DNA of 19,182 nt from JARLFX01 sp036404255 (GTDB lineage: Bacteria > Acidobacteriota > Terriglobia > Terriglobales > Acidobacteriaceae), in contig DASWOP010000291.1 of assembly GCA_036404255.1 (NCBI GenBank), positions 1 through 19,182 on the forward strand, given 5' to 3'. Under the pieces are notes generated by a model. The model saw only the letters and a list, made by a program, of their open reading frames with translations. It was not told where the DNA came from and did not search any database. The translations under genes were made by a program, and so were the position numbers. The first letter of the stretch is position 1. Each line of letters opens with the position of its first letter. Shown here piece after piece: positions 14,388-19,182 of this stretch.

Positions 14388-14427
14388 TATAATCTCCAAC
14401 CAGAGCCCATCCATCCGCAACCAGGAG
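14388..14427 (+). promoter_or_regulatory. Promoter -10 box and ribosome-binding site of the LacI-type gene
   Basis: A perfect TATAAT lies at 14388-14393, in the divergent gap. No convincing -35 hexamer stands 16-18 bases before it, so an activator or another sigma factor may be involved. AGGAG at 14423-14427 lies eight bases before the TTG start at 14436 and decides that start. Confidence 0.5.
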
Positions 14428-14435
14428 CAGACACA

Positions 14436-15467
14436 TTGGCGAATATCTACGATGTCGCGCGCAAGGCCGGTGTATCCGTCGCAACCGTCTCCGCCGTGGT
14501 CAACAAGAGCTCCTACGTCAGCCCAAAGCTCGAAGAGCGCGTCCAGCTCGCCATCGATGAGTTGAAGTACACGCCAAACCTCCTCGCCCGCAGCATGGCC
14601 CGCCAGAAGACGCTCACCCTCGGCGTCCTCATCCCCGATGTAGCCAACCCCTTTTACCCCGAGATCGTGCGCGGCATCGAAGACTCCGCCAACGAGGCTG
14701 GCTACACCATCCTTCTCGGCAGTTCAGACAACCAGCTCGCAAAAGAGGAAGTCTACCTCCGTCTCTTCCTCTCCAAGCGCGTCGACGGAATCCTCCTCAT
14801 CAAAGCCCCCGGCGACCTGCCGCCCGACCTGATGACCACCCTGCGCGAAGGCAAGCCGCCCATCGTTCTGGTCGATCGCGAATACCCTGCCCTGCGTGCC
14901 GACACTGTAGTGGCCGACGACTTTGGCGGCGGATTTGCCGCGACGAAGCATCTGCTCAAGCTCGGCCACACCCGCATCGGTCTGGTACGCGGCATCGCCG
15001 GCGCCAGCACCACAGACGGCCGCCTCCGCGGATACCAGGATGCCCTGCGCCGCCATCGCATCCCGCAGGACGCCGCCCTCATCGTGGAAGGCGACTACGG
15101 AATCGACTCCGGTTACGCCGCCGGTCTCCATCTCCTCGCGCAGAAGCCCACCGCCGTCGTGGTGACGAACTACCTGATGACCATCGGCTTCTTGAAGGCA
15201 GCGCATGAGCTTGGGCTGGAATGCCCTCGCGATATCTCCATCGTCAGCTACGACGACTTCGAGTGGAACGACGTCTTCCCACCCCGCCTGACCTCCATCG
15301 TTCAGCCAAAGTACGCCATCGGCCACACCAGCGCCGAGCTTCTTCTGGCCCGCATCGCCGGCAAGCACAAGCGGCCCAGGTCCGAGGTCCTGCCCAACGG
15401 AATGAAGGAGCGCAGCTCCACCACCCCGCTGCAGGAAATCCCCGCCTCAGGAAAAAAGAAGCACTGA
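14436..15467 (+). CDS. LacI-family transcriptional regulator
   Basis: A sugar-responsive repressor that binds DNA as a dimer. Its 343 residues match the family's usual 330-345. The N-terminal helix-turn-helix NIYDVARKAGVSVATVSAVV (residues 3-22) and the hinge helix NLLARSMA (about 49-56) precede a periplasmic-binding-protein-like domain starting LTLGVLIPDVANPFYPEIV. Typical later blocks are RVDGILLI, PIVLVDRE, GHTRIGLV, and DISIVSYDDFEWNDVFPPRLTSI. The start is a TTG at 14436 with AGGAG eight bases upstream; the frame extends to 14358, but that part crosses the promoter. The tail is lysine-rich. It faces the fructokinase operon convergently, so control of sugar use is a guess; no operator was identified. 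Confidence 0.92.
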   Translation: MANIYDVARKAGVSVATVSAVVNKSSYVSPKLEERVQLAIDELKYTPNLLARSMARQKTLTLGVLIPDVANPFYPEIVRGIEDSANEAGYTILLGSSDNQLAKEEVYLRLFLSKRVDGILLIKAPGDLPPDLMTTLREGKPPIVLVDREYPALRADTVVADDFGGGFAATKHLLKLGHTRIGLVRGIAGASTTDGRLRGYQDALRRHRIPQDAALIVEGDYGIDSGYAAGLHLLAQKPTAVVVTNYLMTIGFLKAAHELGLECPRDISIVSYDDFEWNDVFPPRLTSIVQPKYAIGHTSAELLLARIAGKHKRPRSEVLPNGMKERSSTTPLQEIPASGKKKH

Positions 15468-15512
15468 ACCAGCCCAAATCTGGGCGCGACGCGCAGGAAC
15501 CACCACGGAAGC

Positions 15513-15544
15513 GGGTGCCCCGGGTCTCGCTTCTGAGACCCGGG
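15513..15544 (+). terminator. GGTCTC hairpin repeat, copy 2; probable terminator region of the LacI-type gene
   Basis: Arms CCCGGGTCTC (15519-15528) and GAGACCCGGG (15535-15544) enclose GCTTCT, preceded by GGGTGCC. It lies about 50 bases after the LacI-type stop, between convergent genes. Unlike copy 1 it is not followed by a T run, so it may block read-through less well. Confidence 0.55.
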
Positions 15545-15601
15545 CTCATCCCAGCCACAACTCCGAGTGCCGCGGCAGGACTCCCCACACCGCACGAGGC
15601 C

Positions 15602-16543
15602 CTATTCCCTAATCCCTGTTCCCTGTTCCCTGTTTTCTGGCCATAGCCACGCCGCCCCACGCACCCCACTGGAGTCGCCATGCTTCGCCTGTAGCACCGG
15701 CGTATGGCAGCTTCTGCCAAAGACATACCGCGGCATCAGCGCAGGCACATTGGCATAGATCCGCTGCACCTTTGACATCCCCCCGCCAAGTACAATCACA
15801 TCCGGATCTAGCACATTCACCAGCGAAGCCAGCGACCGCGCCAGTCTGTTTTCATAGCGCTCCATCGCAGCCACTGCCGCAGGCTCGCCCCGCTCGGAAG
15901 CAGCCACAATCGCCTCGCCGTTCATCGCTGTACCCGTCACGCGTTCGTACTCCTGCGCAAATCCCGTCCCCGAGATCCAGTTCTCAATGCAACCATGATG
16001 CCCGCAGTAGCAAGCTGGTCCCGGATACTCCACCGCGCTCTGCCACGGCAGCGGATTATGCCCCCACTCGCCACCCACACCATTTGGTCCCTCGTGGACA
16101 CGCCCGCCAACAGCAACACCGCCACCGCAGCCCGTTCCGATGATCACGCCAAAGACAATATGCTTCCCCGCCGCCGCGCCGTCAGACGCCTCGGAAACGG
16201 CAAAGCAGTTCGCATCGTTCGCACAACGCACCGTCCGCGCCATCGCAGCCGAAAGATCGCGATCAAATGCCTGGCCATTCAGCCATGTAGAGTTTGCATT
16301 CTTCACCAGCCCGGTCTCGCGCGCAATCGTCCCCGGAATCCCGACGCCCACAGTTGCCCGCGAATCCAGCTCCTGCTCCAGCCGCGCCACCAGTCCCGCC
16401 ACCGCGCCTACCGTGCCGTCATAGTCGCCTCGCGGTGTGGGCACGCGGTAGCGAAGCAACTCCGCTCCCTCGGCAGTAATGGCAAGCGCCTCAATCTTCG
16501 TTCCACCAACATCCACCCCAATGCGTAGCCCAGCGTTCTTCAT
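15602..16543 (-). CDS. mak: Fructokinase, ROK family
   Basis: It phosphorylates fructose, and perhaps mannose or glucose, with ATP in the cytoplasm. The 313-residue chain closely follows E. coli Mak as I recall it: RIGVDVGGTKIEALAI (7-22), VGVGIPGTIARETGLVKNAN, LANDANC-type block CANDANCFAVSEA (Asp110 as catalytic base), GVIIGTGCGGGV, GEWGHNPLPW (His162) with the zinc motif CYCGHHGC (Cys178, Cys180, Cys185), VLDPDVIVLGGGMS and KHGDSSGVRGAAWLWP. Relatives end at about that last proline; the extra 11 residues come from the tandem repeat. The ATG at 16543 has AAGG four bases upstream. An ATG at 16555 overlaps the upstream gene's stop as ATGA and would add four residues. Either way it is in an operon with the FAD enzyme. 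Confidence 0.92.
   Translation of the reverse strand: MKNAGLRIGVDVGGTKIEALAITAEGAELLRYRVPTPRGDYDGTVGAVAGLVARLEQELDSRATVGVGIPGTIARETGLVKNANSTWLNGQAFDRDLSAAMARTVRCANDANCFAVSEASDGAAAGKHIVFGVIIGTGCGGGVAVGGRVHEGPNGVGGEWGHNPLPWQSAVEYPGPACYCGHHGCIENWISGTGFAQEYERVTGTAMNGEAIVAASERGEPAAVAAMERYENRLARSLASLVNVLDPDVIVLGGGMSKVQRIYANVPALMPRYVFGRSCHTPVLQAKHGDSSGVRGAAWLWPENREQGTGIRE
15604..15638. repeat. Heptanucleotide tandem repeat at the 3' end of mak
   Basis: Five 7-base units (ATTCCCT, AATCCCT, GTTCCCT twice, GTTTTCT) lie end to end. On the minus strand they encode the last residues of the fructokinase, ENREQGTGIRE, and the stop TAG straddles the edge of the repeat. Seven is not a multiple of three, so unit gain or loss would change the tail and stop. 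Confidence 0.85.
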
Positions 16544-16551
16544 CGTGCCTT

Positions 16552-17868
16552 TCATGTGTGCAACAGTTGCGGCAACACCGCCTCCGCCGTGATGCGGCCA
16601 GAAGCCAGTGCCCCTTGAATAGAAGCGGTCGAACAATAATCTCCCGCAAGAAAAATCCCCGGCCCAATGCCGCGCGGACGTGGTGCAGCCTCCACATACA
16701 TCTGCTGCGGCAGCGCCTCTTCAATGAAGTAAGCACCCAGCAGCCGCCAGCGGGCCACTACTTCCGCGCCAAACCAGTGTGCCATATGTTCCTGCACATC
16801 ATCTTCCAGCCGGATGCGGTGTGTCTCCGCCAGCGGTGCATCGCCCACCACGCACGCGGCAATCAGGTGCGCACCCGGCGGCGCGTACGATGGCGCAATA
16901 TTCGAGACGATGCAGGCATTGTTCACCGGCCCCGCACCCCGCCCCTCGCCATTCAGCCACAGCATCTTTTCCGTAGAAGGCGCATGTTCCGCCGCATAGT
17001 AGAACGTTGTTGTGCGGTTCCAACGCGCCGCCGGGCTGCTGTCTTCGATCGCCAGTCGCCCGGTAGAAGCAGCCACAATGCTGCGCGCGGCAGATGCAGC
17101 CGTAGCAATCACCAGCGCCCGTCCCTCCACCGCCTGAGCGTCCGCCAGCACTACGCGCACACCCGCCGCGCGGCCATCCACCTTCAGCGGCTCATAGCGG
17201 ATCACGGTCGCATTCAGCCGCAGTGCATCCGCAGGCAGCGTCTCCGCCAGTTGCCGCGGAATCGCCTCCATCCCTTCCTTCGGCAGCACCGATTCGCCCT
17301 CGGAGAACATGCGGAAGAGAAACTCAAACCATCGGCTGGAACTCGCCAGTTCATTCTCCAGAAAGACGCCACTGAAAAATGGCCGGAAGAATCGCTCAAT
17401 CGCCGCACTGCTAAACCCAAACTCCCGCAGATGGCTCAGCGTGTCCGTCTCCGGCCGCTCCAGCAGCTCCATCGCGCTGCCCTGGCATACGCTCGTGCGC
17501 AGGCGCGAGATGCGCAGTTTGTCGGCCATCGGCAACAGCGAATCAAACAGCGTTTTCAAAGCTTTGGATGGAACCCGCCACGGATCGGTAACAGTATGAA
17601 AGCGGTTCCCATGCCAGATAGCGGCCCCGGGCGCAAAGCTCTCCACATGCAGCGCATCGATCTGGATCTGCAGCTGCACCTCGGGATAAGCCGTCAGCAG
17701 AATCTGGAAACCGCGGTCCAGCCGGAACCCCTCTTCCACGTCCGTGCGCACACGTCCGCCAACCCCGTCAGAGGCCTCAATCACCTCTACACTGACGCCC
17801 TGCGCCAGCAGATGACGGGCACAACTCAACCCGGCCAATCCCGCTCCAACAATGATGACGTCCGCCAT
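16552..17868 (-). CDS. FAD-dependent amine oxidase / protoporphyrinogen oxidase-like protein
   Basis: The 438-residue protein belongs to the flavin amine oxidase superfamily, which includes monoamine oxidases, phytoene desaturases and protoporphyrinogen oxidases. The dinucleotide loop VIIVGAGLAGLSCARHL (4-20), the GGRVRTD block (37-43) and the C-terminal FAD motif GIFLAGDYCSTASIQGALASG (about 405-425) are all clear. There is no signal peptide or obvious membrane anchor. The substrate cannot be told; the chain resembles uncharacterised plant and cyanobacterial members more than any characterised enzyme I recall. The ATG at 17868 has GGAG ten bases and AGG four bases upstream. Its TGA overlaps or nearly touches the mak start, so the two are co-transcribed although no biochemical link is evident. 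Confidence 0.85.
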   Translation of the reverse strand: MADVIIVGAGLAGLSCARHLLAQGVSVEVIEASDGVGGRVRTDVEEGFRLDRGFQILLTAYPEVQLQIQIDALHVESFAPGAAIWHGNRFHTVTDPWRVPSKALKTLFDSLLPMADKLRISRLRTSVCQGSAMELLERPETDTLSHLREFGFSSAAIERFFRPFFSGVFLENELASSSRWFEFLFRMFSEGESVLPKEGMEAIPRQLAETLPADALRLNATVIRYEPLKVDGRAAGVRVVLADAQAVEGRALVIATAASAARSIVAASTGRLAIEDSSPAARWNRTTTFYYAAEHAPSTEKMLWLNGEGRGAGPVNNACIVSNIAPSYAPPGAHLIAACVVGDAPLAETHRIRLEDDVQEHMAHWFGAEVVARWRLLGAYFIEEALPQQMYVEAAPRPRGIGPGIFLAGDYCSTASIQGALASGRITAEAVLPQLLHT

Positions 17869-17893
17869 TGTGCCTGTTCTCCGCGCGAAATGG

Positions 17894-17918
17894 CTCCGCT
17901 AGCCGCAGTATAGCGGAG
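17894..17918 (-). promoter_or_regulatory. Inverted repeat over a possible -10 box upstream of the FAD enzyme gene
   Basis: CTCCGCTA (17894-17901) and TAGCGGAG (17911-17918) are perfect inverted copies with a nine-base gap. On the minus strand the gap edge holds TATACT (17912-17907), 5/6 to the -10 consensus, about 38 bases before the ATG at 17868. A repressor bound here would cover the promoter. No good -35 is visible, so this is a candidate only. Confidence 0.3.
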
Positions 17919-17961
17919 GCCGAAGCGACCCAGACCGCGTTATCCTATGTGCGGGTTGTGC

Positions 17962-18313
17962 GCTGTTTCTCTTTAGGGATCAAGTCCGGTTGTTTTAAGA
18001 TGTAAGCCCCGGTTCTTTTTGGGATTAGCCACAGCTTCTTTTTAGAGGATTAAGTCCATAGCTCGTTTTTAGGGATTAAGCCACAGCTTGTTTTAGGGAT
18101 ATAAGCTCATAGCTTGTTTTAGGGACATAAGTCCATAGCTCGTTTTCGGGACATAAGCCCATAGCTCGTTTTTAGGGATTAAGCCCATAGCTTGTTTTAG
18201 GGATATTAAGCTCATAGCTTGTTTTATGGATATTAAGCTCATAGCTTGTTTTATGGATTAAGCCACAGCTTGTTTTAGGGATATAAGTCCATAGCTCGTT
18301 TTTAGGGATTAAG
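17962..18313 (+). repeat. Tandem array of about 14 degenerate mini-hairpin units
   Basis: Contiguous units of 22-27 bp each run GCTTG or GCTCG, a T run, AGGGAT, then TAAGC..CATA or TAAGCCACA. Junctions form small inverted repeats such as AAGCT-CAT-AGCTT (18208-18220 and 18235-18247) and AAGC-CACA-GCTT (18259-18270). Units near the left end (17962-18050) are most worn; those next to the element are most alike. The last unit runs unbroken into the GGATTAAG head of stem-loop element copy 3. The array fills the 569-base divergent gap between the FAD enzyme gene and the AhpD-like gene. There are no spacers between units. Confidence 0.9.
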
Positions 18314-18390
18314 CCCCCGGCTTCAGCCGGGGGAGTGCAGGCTTTAGCCTGCACGGTACGCTGCATGGATGAAAGAGGGGCTTTAGCCCC
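18307..18390 (+). repeat. Triple stem-loop element, copy 3
   Basis: It has the head GGATTAAG and the same first hairpin as copies 1 and 2 (18314-18322 with 18325-18333). The second hairpin is now GTGCAGGCT/AGCCTGCAC (18335-18343, 18346-18354) where the others have GTGGGGCT/AGCCCCAC, so both arms changed together. The third is GGGGCT/AGCCCC (18377-18382, 18385-18390). It ends 47 bases before the next gene. Confidence 0.9.
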
Positions 18391-18437
18391 GGATACAGGA
18401 CACGACCCAATCTGCAACCAGACACCCGAGGTGCACT

Positions 18438-19013
18438 ATGCCAAGAATCCAGCGTCTCACCCGCAACCAGGTCTCCGAAGCATCCGGCGCAATCTACGAC
18501 CGCTACCTCCGCGAACGCGGCAACGTACCCAACTTCTTCCGCACCATGGCCAACCGCCCCGAAATCTTCGAGACCATGATCGCCCACTTTGAAGCGATCC
18601 TCACCACCGGCACCCTGACCACCAAACTCAAAGAGTTGGTCATCGTCCGCACCTCGCAACTGAACCACTGCGAATACTGCCTGGACTCGCACACCAAACT
18701 AGCCCGCAAGCTCGGCTGGAGCGCCGACCAGATCACCGCCCTCAGCGACCCGGAGAACAGCGAGCTCTTCACCCCAGCCGAAAAAGCCGCCCTCCACCTC
18801 GCCGAAAAGATGACCCTCGACTCCAACCACTACACCGACGCAGAGTTCGCCACCCTCCGCACCTTCTACTCCGAAGGCGAGATCATCGAGCTGATGACGT
18901 CCATCGGCATCTTCAACTACTTCAATCGCTTTAACAACGTCCTCAGGATGGAACCCACCAGGCCCCTGACCGCCGAAGAAATTGCCACCGGCGGCTTCGC
19001 CCTGCGAACGTAG
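18438..19013 (+). CDS. Carboxymuconolactone decarboxylase / AhpD-like (peroxidase-related) protein
   Basis: The 191-residue protein belongs to the AhpD-like fold. KLKELVIVRTSQLNHCEYCLDSHTKLARKLG (63-93) holds the family's redox motif, Cys78-x-x-Cys81 with His85 and the helper Glu66, as in AhpD, where these residues accept a peroxide or hand on electrons. A second half with EKAALHLAEKMT and FYSEGEIIELMTSIGIFNYFNRFNN completes the helical bundle. Cytoplasmic; no signal peptide. Thiol peroxidase activity is plausible but the substrate is unknown, and no AhpC is adjacent. The ATG at 18438 has GAGG six bases upstream. The gene is divergent from the FAD enzyme across the repeat array. Confidence 0.92.
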   Translation: MPRIQRLTRNQVSEASGAIYDRYLRERGNVPNFFRTMANRPEIFETMIAHFEAILTTGTLTTKLKELVIVRTSQLNHCEYCLDSHTKLARKLGWSADQITALSDPENSELFTPAEKAALHLAEKMTLDSNHYTDAEFATLRTFYSEGEIIELMTSIGIFNYFNRFNNVLRMEPTRPLTAEEIATGGFALRT

Positions 19014-19025
19014 ATCCCTTCCAAT

Positions 19026-19054
19026 TTGTCATGCTGAGTGCCGCGAAGAATCTC
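19026..19054 (+). repeat. Dispersed intergenic repeat, GTCATTC...GAATCT family, copy 3
   Basis: The copy reads TTGTCATGCTGAGTGCCGCG then AAGAATCTC, matching the copies at 6770 and 13857 apart from scattered changes. It lies just after the AhpD-like gene. The minus-strand reading of it gives peptide text such as FEILRGTQHDK, which is repeat-derived and not a gene. Confidence 0.7.
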
Positions 19055-19079
19055 AAATGCCAGTCGTGCCACAGCAGCG

Positions 19080-19149
19080 GGTGCCCCAGGTCTCGCTTCT
19101 GAGACCTGGGATGCAGGTGCTCGTACTACCCCAGGTCTCATCGGAGACC
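19080..19149 (+). repeat. GGTCTC hairpin repeat, copy 3 with a partial fourth copy
   Basis: Arms CCCAGGTCTC (19085-19094) and GAGACCTGGG (19101-19110) enclose GCTTCT. Compared with copies 1 and 2 one C-G pair has become A-T on both arms. A reduced copy follows: GGTCTC (19134-19139), loop ATCG, GAGACC (19144-19149). It could end transcription of the AhpD-like gene. Confidence 0.75.
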
Positions 19150-19182
19150 CAACGCGGGTGGCCTATCCGTTGCAGCTTCATC

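Noticed and set aside
16558..17913. 451-codon plus-strand ORF
   Set aside because: Antisense shadow of the FAD enzyme gene; the arginine- and histidine-rich product has no domain.
17962..18313. CRISPR-like array
   Set aside because: Units are contiguous and degenerate with no unique spacers between them, and no cas genes are present.
18172..18417. Minus-strand ORF encoding a repeated KTSYELNIP-type peptide
   Set aside because: It is the tandem array and stem-loop element read as protein; no ribosome-binding site and no coding bias.
18917..19141. Minus-strand 74-codon ORF with FEILRGTQHDK
   Set aside because: It is a dispersed repeat and hairpins read as protein, partly antisense to the AhpD-like gene.

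Overview
The window looks like an ordinary chromosomal stretch from a soil acidobacterium of the Acidobacteriaceae/Terriglobia type. This is an inference. It rests on high-GC coding, a partial gene ending like the VWA-domain proteins common in that group, frequent GTG/TTG starts, and several families of short palindromic intergenic repeats that I associate with those genomes. No rRNA, tRNA, CRISPR array, insertion sequence or prophage was seen.

Layout. 1-147 is the 3' end of a gene entering from the left. 148-578 is AT-richer and mostly non-coding, with a promoter candidate leading into a coupled pair of unrecognised genes (579-2641: a small beta-rich protein and a secreted protein with a barrel-like C-terminus). 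A minus-strand block follows: a DUF5996 protein, a secreted polysaccharide deacetylase and bacterioferritin (bfr). bfr is divergent from nicotinate phosphoribosyltransferase (pncB). Next come a YajO-like aldo/keto reductase (minus), divergent from an NmrA/QOR2-like reductase (plus), and a YmdB-like macrodomain hydrolase (minus). A CAT-type amino-acid permease and ornithine aminotransferase (rocD), both minus, suggest uptake and breakdown of basic amino acids. A ZIP metal transporter (plus) converges on a Fur-family regulator (minus), a plausible zinc homeostasis pair. That regulator is divergent from a LacI-family regulator, which converges on a two-gene operon of an FAD amine-oxidase-like enzyme and fructokinase (mak). 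An AhpD-like CxxC protein closes the window.

The most unusual content is intergenic. Three copies of a triple stem-loop element (about 9471-9554, 12692-12775, 18307-18390) share the head GGATTAAG. Two of them are preceded by a tandem array of short degenerate units that end in the element's own head, and many units carry a small hairpin of their own. The clearest array is 17962-18313, with about 14 units of 22-27 bp. Stem sequences differ between copies by paired changes, so the folding rather than the sequence appears to be kept. A second hairpin family (13702, 15512, 19079) also shows a compensated base pair. A third family (6770, 13857, 19026) is a short dispersed repeat. A heptanucleotide microsatellite forms the last codons and the stop of mak. 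No mobilising enzyme for any of these lies in the window.

Other points of interest are a probably leaderless bfr mRNA, a likely CTG start for the permease, a three-codon ORF ending inside the GTG start of pncB, and an uncharacterised exported-protein gene pair.
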